A DNA stretch of 64,000 bases from Sinonovacula constricta (Eukaryota > Mollusca > Bivalvia > Cardiida > Solecurtidae): NCBI GenBank assembly GCA_007844125.1, contig CM017563.1:37888019-37952018 (forward strand), read 5' to 3'. Position numbers and translations under genes: made by a program. Shown here one piece after another: positions 26,901-33,539 of this stretch. Every line of letters starts with the position of its first letter. The first letter of the stretch is position 1. A model generated the notes under the pieces. The model saw nothing but the letters and a program-made list of their open reading frames with translations, did no database searches and had not been told where the DNA came from.

Positions 26901-29055
26901 TTACAAACAATTCAGTCCTTATTAATTATAAATTTTCAAAATATAATCTACAATATGAGCCATATCTTAACAATTTGACGCCTACAGCTAGAATATACAT
27001 AAGTAGACTTAGATTATCTGTTTTACCTGTAAGAATGCAATCTGGTAGATATAACAGAAATTATAAAGAAAGAAGACAGAGACTTTGTTTATGCTGTAAC
27101 TCGAATGATCGGAAGATGAGTACCATTTCGTTTTGATTTGCCCATGCTATCGTGATCTAAGATTAAAGTATATAAGAAATTATTATTTTAAAAGACCATC
27201 TATGTTTAAATTTTTTAAACTATTCAGCTCACTGAATAAGAAAGTTATGCTACGATTGTCTAATTAAATAAAGGAAGCTGTGTCTGATGACAATGAATTG
27301 ACACTTTAATGCATGAATCTTGTTCCATTGAAATTGATATCTCCTTATATCTATGAAAACTATTTCTTCTTTTGGTGTATTTTATATGTATTTGTGTTCA
27401 ATAATATGCCTGTATGGAGTGTGAAATGAACATTGCGACTTTATTTTAATGCTAATTCCCATAAGAAAACATAAAATATATTGATGTCCATTCCCCTTAC
27501 CAATATATGCTACGTTTTGTTGATATGAAGTACTACTAATAATTTGTACTATGTGTTATTCTATGAAAAGGATAATAACAAATAGTGAGTCAATAAATAT
27601 TAGTATGTTTATATAATGGTATACAATGTATATGCATAAATAAGTAGACAAGTCTTGTACAAAAGACACATTATGTGAATATATGTGTATATACAATCAT
27701 TAAATAGAAAGTACATTCCAATTTAAAAAAGTTAATATCAATATGTTACAACTTTTGCAAACCATGAGAAACATTTATATGTGTATGATGAATTTGACAA
27801 GATGATGTACGTTGTGTACAAATCTGATCAATAAAATATGTTCTGTTCTGTTCTGTTCATGTAGTTACAATTGATACTAAGCTTGTATATGAGATTGAAT
27901 GATTAAGACGATCTTTTTTCTCTTAGTATGTATGTATTTAGTGTAGTCTTATTCAAACTTCTAACACTCACCACGTGTTTTCCTTAATCCAAATTGCTCC
28001 TCGTCCGTCCCCCAACTCGATGGCAAGATCTTGCAATCGTGCTCCCATATACTCCAATCTTCGTTGGCAATTCTTTGGAAGAAAAAAGGTTCATTTTATT
28101 TTTAATGTTAAACAAAGTGTATTTGATATTAGAGTATGGAATTCTAACAACTTCCTAGCGTCGCTAACAGTTTAAACGCTGTTTGCCTACACCAGAAATA
28201 ATAAACAAACCTTTATTTATGGTGTTTTCTTTAAATTTGGGAATACTTTTTGCATAAACCAATGCTTAAGTCTAAAAAGACAATTTTGAACACTGTCTCA
28301 ATTGTAGGTCGTGTAAAATTACTCCAAACGTTCATTCTTTCCGAATCTAAAAATAAACAAGATAGGGATTTCTGCTAAAAAAAGGGGCACCGACGTCAAA
28401 ACGGATTACCCAGATAATGATATATCGTGATTTCATAAATAAGTGGTCACGTGGTTTTCTTAGTTTAAAAATAGTTAACTGAGCAACGTGACTCAGATAG
28501 GAAATCCGTATTTGTAATGGCGTGTGTGGTGCTACGCTCCACTTTTTACACAGATTTGGGACATCAAGTAACAGTAATTTGCCGAGTCTTTTCAGGTAAC
28601 AATATTCTTTACTTGTTTGTTTAACACGACAAATCTGGTCCAAACTGTCCGGTAAGAGTGGTAGAGCGTCGGCTTGCGGATTGGGAGGTTGTGGGTTTAA
28701 ACCCCGGCCGGGTCAAACCAAAGACTGTAAAGTTGGCAGTAGTGGCTTCCCTCCTAACGCTCGGGGCTAAGGGAACAGCATTACGCCTGACTCGTCGGTG
28801 TCAGTATAATGGACCGGACGGGTTCAGTCCCTGGGCACCTTATAAGTGCCCCTGTGCTATAATGATAGAAATATCGCTGCACAGTATCGGCAAAAATGCG
28901 GCTAATCCCATCCCGTCCCACCCCGATAAGATCGCTTAAGACAAAAAATGTCAGAGCATCTAATTTGTAACGCTTTGAAATATATAGTAGCTACATACCT
29001 GCAACGTCTCTTCGCGTCTCCGAGTGCGCATGCGCTCATCCCCGGGCTCAGCCAT
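3087..29055 (-). CDS. ZU5/UPA-like two-part protein, 14 coding exons, 749 aa
   Basis: Whole-gene entry. Exons in transcript order: 29055-28999, 28072-27972, 21983-21885, 20320-20201, 18810-18748, 17676-17566, 13085-13008, 11800-11714, 11342-11220, 10533-10188, 8806-8612, 5960-5680, 3736-3234, 3172-3087. The coding length is 2250 bases with stop. All 13 junctions have GT..AG borders and matching phase. Residues 20-280 are helix-like, rich in Leu, Phe and Met, and unassigned. Residues 281-721 are strand-rich. 'IEIDGANVGADGNIAIKIPF' (about 490-510), followed by a Cys-Tyr-Thr-Val stretch, resembles the second half of a ZU5 domain. Exon 13 resembles a UPA domain, the usual partner of ZU5 in UNC5, PIDD1 and ankyrins. 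There is no signal peptide and no death domain, and only 28 residues follow the UPA-like part. I see no HFS autocleavage triad of the PIDD1 kind. The splice model is well supported; the domain names are inference from pattern, and the function is unknown. Confidence 0.75.
3234..3736 (-). CDS. ZU5/UPA-like gene, exon 13 (UPA-like part)
   Basis: This is the largest exon, 503 bases, phase 2 in and phase 1 out. The acceptor is TTTCCCAG and the donor GTAAGT. It encodes residues about 554-721, with alternating hydrophobic strands such as 'VTVQVRGAVEMD', 'YTLTYLEG' and 'GKITFILRRSD'. The arrangement resembles the UPA domain that follows ZU5 in UNC5, PIDD1 and ankyrins. A profile search is needed to confirm this. 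The exon itself is well supported by its length and clean borders. Confidence 0.82.
4000..4094. repeat. (AT)n microsatellite
   Basis: About 47 uninterrupted AT units inside intron 12 of the minus-strand gene. Confidence 0.97.
4136..4780. mobile_element. Foldback/MITE-like element with GCGAAC hexamer arms
   Basis: The left end reads TTTATACAGAGCGCGAACGC. The right end, read in reverse complement, gives TTTATACACAGCGCGAACGC. Both arms continue as degenerate GCGAAC/GCGACC hexamers, then a T-run, then a shared inner TTCAAATAGAG followed by GCGAAC-like bases (about 4232 on the left and 4700 on the right). The inverted arms are thus about 110 bases long. The interior has no recognisable transposase. 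I could not fix a target-site duplication, so the superfamily is open. The element lies in intron 12. Confidence 0.7.
4783..5027 (-). mobile_element. SINE-A (tRNA-derived), diverged copy
   Basis: It carries the same order of blocks as the better-preserved copy at 10619-10928: tail segment (GGTGTCC, AAGCAGATA), a middle block (GACACCCGGTCATTCAGTCG), then a tRNA-like head in minus orientation with a decayed B box near 4980. The A-box end is truncated. Confidence 0.6.
5680..5960 (-). CDS. ZU5/UPA-like gene, exon 12 (ZU5-like core)
   Basis: 281 bases, phase 0 in and phase 2 out. The acceptor is CATTCTTAAAG and the donor GTAGGT. It encodes residues about 461-554. 'NAIEIDGANVGADG' followed by 'NIAIKIPF' parallels the ZU5 pattern of a Pro/Gly turn and then strands. 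'NNCYTVNSKEGG' near the end parallels the Cys-Tyr strand of UNC5-type ZU5 domains. The domain call is by pattern only. Confidence 0.82.
6230..6450 (+). repeat. Dispersed repeat copy, inverted partner at about 16020-16260
   Basis: Blocks such as GTTTCTTTTGTTAAACA, 'aaaactgcgatttc' and a run of GCAAGC-like motifs recur in reverse complement near 16020-16260. A weaker relative lies near 11360-11610. The family is not identified. Confidence 0.5.
6460..8340 (+). mobile_element. Degraded APE-type LINE relic
   Basis: Reverse-transcriptase fragments in shifting plus-strand frames remain readable: 'HGFMHRNSTADAIFVVRQL' (about 7640-7700) and 'VSVHQGSVLCPLLFI' (about 7905-7945). The second is the usual V-HQGSVLSPLLF motif of non-LTR RTs. 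Near 7120, 'RYEAAKKTAKRAV' matches the linker seen in such elements, and a Cys-rich C-terminal trace follows near 8140. Stops and frameshifts are frequent and the catalytic aspartate motif is gone. It is an old insertion in intron 11 of the host gene. Confidence 0.75.
8372..8560. repeat. (ATC/CAT)n microsatellite
   Basis: Imperfect ATC repeats grade into CAC/CAG triplets. The histidine-rich frames read from it are artefacts of the repeat. Confidence 0.95.
8612..8806 (-). CDS. ZU5/UPA-like gene, exon 11
   Basis: 195 bases, phase 0 on both sides, with acceptor TTTCTCAG and donor GTAATT. It encodes residues 396-460. 'NGGSLSTSFDNDLEATIPKS' resembles the opening of a ZU5 domain (Gly-Gly, hydrophobic strand, 'IP'). 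Confidence 0.8.
8820..10180. other. Intron 10: AT-rich, no gene seen
   Basis: I find no recognisable protein frame, SINE head or long simple repeat in this intron. Confidence 0.5.
10188..10533 (-). CDS. ZU5/UPA-like gene, exon 10
   Basis: 346 bases, phase 2 in and phase 0 out. The acceptor is CCGCAACCAG and the donor GTAATT. It encodes residues about 280-395, starting the strand-rich half. 'SEIFIFAGPKPNSWRGVKLH' followed by 'KVDVLIKVKRGDDWIEQEAK' suggests a beta-sandwich. It could be a first ZU5-like repeat, but I am unsure. Confidence 0.8.
10619..10928 (-). mobile_element. SINE-A (tRNA-derived), near full length
   Basis: Read on the minus strand, it starts with a tRNA-like head (GGTAGCGCAATCGGTAGAGC as A-box region, GGTTCGATCCCGGG as B box). 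A lineage-specific body follows, then a 3' tail ending in CCCAATAAACAAACA. The tail gives a TTTG run on the plus strand. Confidence 0.9.
11220..11342 (-). CDS. ZU5/UPA-like gene, exon 9 (linker)
   Basis: 123 bases, phase 2 on both sides, so a 3n exon. The acceptor is GGGTTGTAG and the donor GTAAGT. It encodes a Ser/Thr/Lys-rich polar segment that probably links the helical and strand-rich halves. Confidence 0.75.
11714..11800 (-). CDS. ZU5/UPA-like gene, exon 8
   Basis: 87 bases (3n), phase 2 on both sides. The acceptor is TTTTCACAG and the donor GTAATA. The helix-like segment includes 'FLRQWILYALELVQNG'. Confidence 0.78.
12280..12600 (-). repeat. Dispersed repeat R1, inverted copy
   Basis: It shares ordered blocks with about ten other sites in the window: a CACGTG-like box, ATATC..TTTTAGCAGAAA, TGTGCTTATTTATAGATTTG and AAAGTATG. 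No coding capacity is seen. Confidence 0.6.
13008..13085 (-). CDS. ZU5/UPA-like gene, exon 7
   Basis: 78 bases (3n), phase 2 on both sides. The acceptor is TTTAAATTCAG and the donor GTGAGT. It encodes an amphipathic helix, 'FFAETCLKLSRALVETGEFL'. Confidence 0.78.
13140..13365. repeat. Degenerate CAACGCACACAC..CGCATA tandem repeat
   Basis: Units of about 20-30 bases built from AACGCACACA and CACGCATA recur across the stretch. It lies in intron 6. Confidence 0.8.
14636..14911. repeat. (ATT)n microsatellite with 120-bp internal duplication
   Basis: A block containing two marker variants (TTTCATT and TTAGTATTATTATTATAAATA) occurs twice in tandem, with a period of about 120 bases. Confidence 0.95.
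16020..16260 (-). repeat. Inverted copy of the repeat at about 6230
   Basis: In reverse complement it shares GGTATACTCGGTTTCTTTTG and the GCAAGC/GCAGC-rich middle with 6230-6450. Both copies sit in introns of the minus-strand gene. Confidence 0.5.
17566..17676 (-). CDS. ZU5/UPA-like gene, exon 6
   Basis: 111 bases (3n), phase 2 on both sides. The acceptor is TTGTCGCAG and the donor GTAGTT. It encodes a hydrophobic helix pair containing 'LQALLDLVPAVIQVGLCMYC' and a vicinal Cys-Cys. The stretch could be read as membrane-seeking, but neighbouring exons with similar helices favour a buried helical bundle. Confidence 0.8.
17735..18050 (+). mobile_element. SINE-A-like element, strongly diverged
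   Basis: A decayed tRNA-like head with a B box (GAGTTCGAGTCCGGG near 17795) is followed by a body whose 3' part (GTATCAGGTCAGGTGTTCACG near 18020) matches the SINE-A middle region. Confidence 0.55.
18060..18360 (+). repeat. Dispersed repeat R2, first copy
   Basis: Direct partner of 20620-20925. Shared ordered blocks include TATACTTTAT..AGAAATATAA, GCGCTCA, ATTTTATG.GCAT..TTCAGTC, and CACAAGGGAGGTAAGA followed by GTCCCTT.ACATACGAAA. Confidence 0.75.
18748..18810 (-). CDS. ZU5/UPA-like gene, exon 5
   Basis: 63 bases (3n), phase 2 on both sides. The acceptor is CCTTTTCAG and the donor GTAAGT. It encodes 'TQIDLFWADCTPFLFVFDNY'. It is the shortest internal coding exon, but its splice borders are strong. 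Confidence 0.78.
19783..20130 (+). repeat. Dispersed repeat R1
   Basis: A plus-orientation copy with the blocks ACTTTAGTCCAAG, ATAAATAAGCACGATGGGAA, CCCGGATGATGATATTACG and CTGTGCAGCGTGGCTAAGAT. Confidence 0.6.
20201..20320 (-). CDS. ZU5/UPA-like gene, exon 4
   Basis: 120 bases (3n), phase 2 on both sides. The acceptor is CATTCTAG and the donor GTAAGC. Helical content includes 'YMGILYEVGDVLSIIRDMLL'. Confidence 0.8.
20620..20925 (+). repeat. Dispersed repeat R2, second copy
   Basis: Direct partner of 18060-18360, in the next intron upstream of the transcript. Many substitutions and small indels show it is old. Confidence 0.75.
20922..21400. mobile_element. Foldback element, about 480 bp
   Basis: The left end (CGAAAAGAGGGAATAGTCAC) and the reverse complement of the right end (CGAAGAGAATAGTCACGGAG) form imperfect terminal inverted repeats. 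A second, inner hairpin at 21028-21098 pairs ATTTTATTTAACGAGTGGTC with its counterpart. No transposase frame lies inside. Confidence 0.45.
21645..21810 (-). mobile_element. SINE-C fragment
   Basis: Contains the family blocks GACCCCAGACACATGTCTGG, GGCGCACCGCAGGTCAGCTG, GAAGACCTTCCCACATTTAG and a B-box region GGGACTCGAACCC, in minus orientation. Confidence 0.75.
21885..21983 (-). CDS. ZU5/UPA-like gene, exon 3
   Basis: 99 bases (3n), phase 2 on both sides. The acceptor is TTTTCTTTAAG and the donor GTAAGT. It supplies the single base that turns the split TG of exon 2 into Trp; joining exon 2 directly to exon 4 would create a stop (TG+A) at the strong donor. The segment includes 'FFDDILFSVGKICNHLVSYM'. 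Confidence 0.8.
22253..22455. repeat. Tandem repeat, unit about 53-59 bp
   Basis: Four units share ATGCGGTTA..TTTTGGTT, TATCTATGCA and TGACCAATGCAG.GACCT. Confidence 0.85.
22466..22725. repeat. Tandem repeat, unit about 32 bp
   Basis: About eight units built from AAATGCTCGTTGCTAAAAGA and CGAGTAGTTACG, ending about 230 bases before the first LINE frame. Confidence 0.9.
23239..23940 (+). pseudogene. LINE ORF1 (coiled-coil, RNA-binding type), frameshifted
   Basis: The first frame runs to 23679 and contains heptad-like Leu/Val spacing ('VTVVEEKVESLDFAASVAAS'), then 'SNLIFNYIPEE'. It continues in the next frame from about 23660 with 'TVARFTLFRERELVRRQW' and 'VSEQFPREVVEKRKKL'. The order matches the ORF1p core and C-terminal domain of L1-like elements. 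One frameshift separates the two parts. Confidence 0.85.
23916..26640 (+). pseudogene. LINE ORF2 (endonuclease and reverse transcriptase), broken
   Basis: APE endonuclease motifs span about 23920-24720, including a D-H-x-P-L motif at about 24683. RT motifs follow at about 25315-26140 with the FADD box. After the stop at 25966 the same frame resumes with 'LRQEEVLSPIMFSLIVEDL'. A further stop follows FADD at about 26164. Homology thins after 26640, although a Cys-rich stretch near 27085 ('RLCLCCNS') may be the C-terminal knuckle. Confidence 0.88.
27838..27862 (+). repeat. LINE 3' tail (CTGTT)n
   Basis: Four short CTGTT-type units close the element. Related tails occur at 41693-41711 (plus) and, inverted, at 51494 and 59167. 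Confidence 0.75.
27972..28072 (-). CDS. ZU5/UPA-like gene, exon 2
   Basis: 101 bases, phase 0 in and phase 2 out. The acceptor is TTTCTTCCAAAG and the donor GTGAGT. It encodes 'RRLEYMGARLQDLAIELGDG', a likely helix. A second, weaker GT lies three bases upstream of the chosen donor. Confidence 0.8.
28205..28570 (+). repeat. Dispersed repeat R1
   Basis: R1 blocks in intron 1: 'cataaaccaatgcttaagtc', GATAATGATATATCGTGATT, GTGGTCACGTGG and GTGACTCAGATAGGAAAT. Confidence 0.65.
28648..28915 (+). mobile_element. SINE-B (tRNA-derived)
   Basis: The tRNA-like head (AGTGGTAGAGCGTCGGC, then GGGTTTAAACCCCGG as B box) is followed by a body that closely matches the copy at 38077-38356. Shared blocks include GCTCGGGGCTAAGG, GCATTACGCCTGACTCGTCG and TCGCTGCACAGTATCGGCAA. 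Confidence 0.9.
28999..29055 (-). CDS. ZU5/UPA-like gene, exon 1 (start)
   Basis: ATG at 29055-29053, context CGGAAATGG, opens 19 codons ('MAEPGDERMRTRRREETLQ') and ends at a GTATGT donor in phase 0. The exon is far more GC- and CpG-rich than its surroundings, as expected near a promoter. There is no signal peptide. A further upstream ATG or a non-coding 5' exon cannot be excluded. Confidence 0.78.
29025..29035. promoter_or_regulatory. NRF1-type palindrome in first coding exon
   Basis: TGCGCATGCGC is the palindromic core recognised by NRF1 in animals. It overlaps codons 7-10 of the first exon, in the only CpG-rich patch here. Binding is inference. Confidence 0.4.
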
Positions 29056-29234
29056 TTCCGGGTAGCTAGGGTTTACAGGTGTGTTATCTTAAGCAACTTT
29101 TCATCTGAAATTGAATAAAAAATCTAAAAGTTTGTTTTATTTAAGTGATATCACAAGAATTATGCTAGATAAAGACTGATTGCCGATATCACACACATGA
29201 AATAATATCTTACACACGTTTTTTAATGATTTTG

Positions 29235-29510
29235 GACGTAATTTCTGAATAAATTCATACTTTACTCTAAGTAAAAATACTATAAACACTATCACAGTCG
29301 TTAGAAAGTACACATTCTGAAACTATCTCTCTAAATATCCGTTCTCTCCTAATCTATAAATAAGCACTATGGTGATTTTTGATAAAAATAGAAATTGACG
29401 TCATAGTCAATTACCCCAAGATATATCGTGATCTCAAAAGTAAGTGGTCACATGGGTTTCTTTGTTTACAAATAGCTAACTGTGCAGCGTGACTCAAATA
29501 GGAAATACAT
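29235..29510 (+). repeat. Dispersed repeat R1
   Basis: Another R1 copy starts about 180 bases upstream of the start codon of the minus-strand gene. It includes AATCTATAAATAAGCACTAT, GATATATCGTGATCTCAAAA and GTGCAGCGTGACTCAAATAG. A diverged inverted part follows near 29895-30200. Confidence 0.6.
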
Positions 29511-30199
29511 TTTAGCAAGAACGAGCGGAGCGTTATGGTTCAGTTGGATGCCGGACATCAATGAGCAACCTTCTGCAGAATCAGCGCTGATATTTTCTTT
29601 GATGAGTTATGAAGAAAGTAGTGTCGTCATTGAAAAAAATGTCCGCATAGTTTTAAGAAAAGAAACGGGTATCATTTCGATTATGAAATAAAGATTATAC
29701 ACAAAAAATTGTTGATTATAAATGAAAATAACTTTGAATCGAGAAAAAACATTATCAAAGAAGAGTAAATGTGTAGCATCCTGTTCACGTGAAGATGGAA
29801 TTGAGGAACCCAAGTCCAATGACCATCAAAGGAAATACACGTTCATATAGGATGAATTAAATGACAACATAGATTACATGCACGGGGAGATTAAAAAAAA
29901 AGAAAACCACGTGACCACTTATTTTTGAGATCACGTTACATGATCATCCGGGTAGTCAGACTGGTGGTCAATTTCTGTTTTCAGCTTAAATCCCGATCGT
30001 GCCAACTTATGAGTTGAGAGTAATGGAATAATTTATATAAAGCGATATATGTCACGCTATGCATTGTCATACTGTTCAAGTAATGTTCAAATTTGACTTT
30101 TTAAAATAAGAGTGAGTTTATGCAGATGTCGGGCCAAAATTTCTTAACGCAGGTATAAGATATTCTTACATGAAATTGATAAAGGCAGATACCACCTTT

Positions 30200-30750
30200 C
30201 AAAAAAGTTTAAACGTAACCGAAACTGTACTGCGTAGATAATGTCACTCAGTTGTTATCATCCAATGAATATATGTTCGTTTTGACGTTCGGAGCCAACA
30301 TCCTCATAAAATTGTAAAATGAAGGGAATATTTAGATAGGAAGTAGAATAGAAACATGCCTTTGTCACTGATCTCTCCTGGTGATTAACTGTGTTTGGGC
30401 CATAGATAATGTCGCTCACACAAAGGAATCTTGGACGACAAACAGACAAGATAAGCAATTTGTAGTGTTTGTTGAAATTGGAGATCGGAGATAAGCACTT
30501 CTATCTACCAAACTAATGAAAGAGATTATATGGATTATGCGGTCATTACATCACATGTAGAACGCACATGTTGTAGGTACATTGATAAAATATGTCATTA
30601 AGAAACCACGAGTTCAATGTAATTATATGTAGAATGGTTTCGTAAATGATAATGTCATGTTGTATACACAAAGTCCAATCTAGAACTATACTGTTCGACT
30701 TCAAATCTGTATCAAAATGTCTCAAGACACTTATTGTCATCTTGCCTACT
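30200..30750. other. Intergenic, nothing recognised
   Basis: AT-rich, without long frames or known repeat blocks. Confidence 0.5.
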
Positions 30751-30754
30751 CAAA

Positions 30755-31215
30755 ATAGTGTTTATTTATCTGTCTGTCTATGCATGCATCCACACAGGTA
30801 TTTATCCATCTATCCGTCCGCCCGTCCGCCAGTCCGTCCATTTTTCTGTCTGTCTATGCATCCATTCATTCATCCCACCGTCCGCCCATCCAACCATCCA
30901 TCCATAAATCGATCCATATATCTATCTCTCTAATAATCTATCCATCTATCTATCCATCTAACCATTTGTCAGTCTGTCTGCCTGCCTGCCTGTTCGTCCG
31001 TCCGTCCATGCGCTCCCGTCCATCATCATTCCATCCATCCACCCATCAATCTATCCATCCATCTATCCATCCATCCATCTATCCATTCATCCATCCACCC
31101 ATCTATCCATCCACTCATCCATCAATCCATACATCCATACATCCATACATCCATCCATCCATTCATCCATCCACCATCCATCCATCCATGCACCATCCAT
31201 CCATCCATCCATCTT
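30755..31215. repeat. (CATC)n / (GTCC)n tetranucleotide microsatellite
   Basis: Long imperfect tract of ATCC and TCTG/TCCG tetranucleotides. The Ser/His/Pro-rich frames read from it are artefacts. Confidence 0.95.
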
Positions 31216-32060
31216 CATTTACTTCAGGATTATGCTACAATATGTTAAAAACTCATTCTAATTCGTGTTCTCCTTTTCACATATAACAAACGTGCCTTTA
31301 CCTATCGCTTCAGACCCAGCTGCAAATCTCCGTTCTAGAAGTGAACATATTCACTATCGATTTCAACTGCATGAACTACATTTAAAATAATAAATCAAAA
31401 CAAACCATTTAAAAAAAAATATCAGCAATGGCTATAGCTTAAAACATTAGTGTGTTTAAATGAATGTTTCTATATTAAACTCCAGTTTTAATTAACAACC
31501 ACCGGTGTTTGTTTCTACTTGCAAAACTTTTTTGATTAATTGCATCGTGCGGTGGTTGTTACATTTTGCTAACAAGTCGGTACAAATAATGACACAAACA
31601 ATAACATCCATCAAAAGTAACAAACAGAAAGAAAACACAATTTGAAGGGGAAAAAAATGGAAAGAGAAGAAAATACTTGCTCGGTCTTGCAGCTTGCCTG
31701 TTAATATGTGCAGATTGAGTCAGTGAATCCAATTTGTTTGTTTTTTTCTTAATTTCCGCTCGGTTGATACGAGATTAATTTATTGAACTGTCACAGCGTT
31801 TGGATAATCCCTTATCGCACCGGATTTGAGCAAATAAACACATTAGTTCGCTCGCTGCTTAAACTCTAATGCGGTCTCTGAATCGATTCTCATCCCTGGA
31901 CCCTTTATCTTTTTAAAAAAACATTTTAAGTTATTTGCTTATAGCTGCATTACATAAGCATTAGACATTTTGATAGTATGGATTTAATATCGAAAATTGC
32001 AGTCCCGGAACATACTTCTTATAGGACATTATATAGACTACTTCAAAATAACTTGTATTT
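31216..32060. other. Intergenic, nothing recognised
   Basis: No frames or repeats I can support. Confidence 0.5.
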
Positions 32061-32066
32061 AAATAA

Positions 32067-32334
32067 CCGAACCTGGTAGCGCAGTCGGTAGAGCGTCGGC
32101 TCCAGTTACGAGAGACCCTAAGTTCGATCTCGAACCGCGACATACCGAAACGCTCAGGCACATATAAGGTAGTTCCCCGGCTCGTTGGCCCGGTGTCAGG
32201 ATAATGTGTCTGGGTGTGGTATCATGCCAGGTTTTTCTATACACATTGAAGACAGCACTATATCTGCTTCAAGTGGACACCGTCTCCAGATAACTGAAAT
32301 ACTGTTGGTGGGACGATAAACCCAACAAACAAAT
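32067..32334 (+). mobile_element. SINE-A (tRNA-derived), near full length
   Basis: Head ACCTGGTAGCGCAGTCGGTA with B-box region AAGTTCGATCTCGA. The body matches 10619-10928 read in reverse, and the tail ends CCCAACAAACAAA. Confidence 0.9.
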
Positions 32335-32339
32335 ATTAT

Positions 32340-32880
32340 TGTAAAATAAGTATTCGGGTATTCGGATGTTTTGAATGATCGAAAAATGCAGTAAAAGTAA
32401 AATGGAATTTGTAAGATTTTGTTTTAAATCAAATCTCATTAGGCAATGCATTTTTTAAATGGTATTTATAGTAAGTATTCTGCATTGACGAAGGTGTAAA
32501 CATGTTTAATTATCTTTCTAAAGATATAATCACGTTACGTGCATGCAATGCAAGATGTATACAAAAACTTTCAATGAGGAATTAAAATTGTGTATTAGTA
32601 TATGTATTAAACAATTGTTTCCTTAAAAAACTGCTAAAATATCAACTTACTCCACAAACAATATAATGTCCCTTAAGAAAACATCAGTGTGTCCTTAAAT
32701 GACCACACCGAAAAAAAATGGTCAGTATATATAGTGTTTATCTCTGTATAGAAACTTAATGCGTAAATGCAACTTGATATGAAGCCAGAACTCTGCTAAT
32801 GAGGGCGACTATGTTTTGCTGTAGAAGGATATTAACCGAAAGGTCATTGGTAGAAGATAAATGTTCTGGTGGAAAATCTG
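32340..32880. other. Intergenic, nothing recognised
   Basis: AT-rich, no supported feature. Confidence 0.5.
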
Positions 32881-32892
32881 GAAAGAGGTTGA

Positions 32893-33535
32893 AATGGTGT
32901 CAGTGGTTGTTTTGGGAATTGGTGGTGGTGGTAGAAGTGGTAGTAGTGGTGGTGGTGGTGGAGATGGTGGTAGCTGTGGTGGTGGTGGTGGTTGGAGTGG
33001 TGGTGGTAATGTGATTGGGGTACTGGTGGTGGTGGTTGTGGTGGTAGTTGTGGTGATGGTTATGGTGCTAGTGATGCAGGTGGTAGTGGTGGTGGTAATA
33101 ATGGTTATAGAATTGGTTGTTGTGGTATTAATTATGGTGGTAATAATGATGGTGGTCGAAATTGGTTGTGATGCTGGTAGAGGTGAAGGTAATGGTTGTA
33201 GTGGTGATGGTGTGGGTGGCGGTGATGGTGGTAGTGGTAGTAGTTGTATATGTAGAAAAGGTTTTAGTGGTTGTGCAACGTGTGGTGGTAATGGTTGTAA
33301 TTGTGGCAGTGACACAGGCTGCTAGGGTGAGAGTTGTGGTCGTGGTGGCCGTAGTGGTGGTGGTGGTACTACATGTAGTTATGGTTTTAGATGGTGGTGC
33401 TGCTGCTGCTCCTTTAGCCCATTAAAAATAATGACTGTGGTGCTGGTTATTGTGGTAGAAGTAATAGCTGTTATGTTGACAGTGCTTTATGATAGTTTTG
33501 TGGGTGGTGATTGTGAAAGTGATGAAAACTGTAAT
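32893..33535. repeat. (GGT)n-rich degenerate microsatellite
   Basis: Strongly strand-asymmetric GGT/GGTA triplets interrupted by many variants. It can be read in several frames as Val-, Gly- or Thr-rich peptides, none credible as genes. Confidence 0.95.
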
Positions 33536-33539
33536 TGTT

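Larger units (their letters stand above)
22964..27862 (+). mobile_element. APE-type non-LTR retrotransposon (LINE), degenerate
   Basis: Two ORFs are recognisable on the plus strand inside intron 2 of the minus-strand gene. ORF1 (about 23239-23940, one frameshift near 23660) has a coiled coil and then the usual 'RSNLIFNYIPEE' type of ORF1 core. ORF2 has an endonuclease start ('SRNVNGLSKRKR'), 'GDLNRRVG', 'GSSFIDYLL' and 'WSDHTPLHF', then RT with 'ENYRGITLVSCFSKLF', 'SQFGFCKGLSTIDAMF', 'AVFLDLKKCYDSI' and FADD at 26122-26133. Stops near 24144, 25195 and 25966 plus further frameshifts inactivate it. The 3' end is a short CTGTT repeat. The clade is not resolved from sequence alone. Its length suggests a near-complete, fairly young but dead copy. 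Confidence 0.92.

Noticed and set aside
3234..29055. Death-domain protein of the UNC5 or PIDD1 type
   Set aside because: After the UPA-like exon only 28 residues remain before the stop, and no six-helix domain is encoded in the window downstream.
30646..31286. 168-residue Ser/His/Pro-rich frame
   Set aside because: It is a CATC/ATCC microsatellite read in frame, with no splice borders or family likeness.
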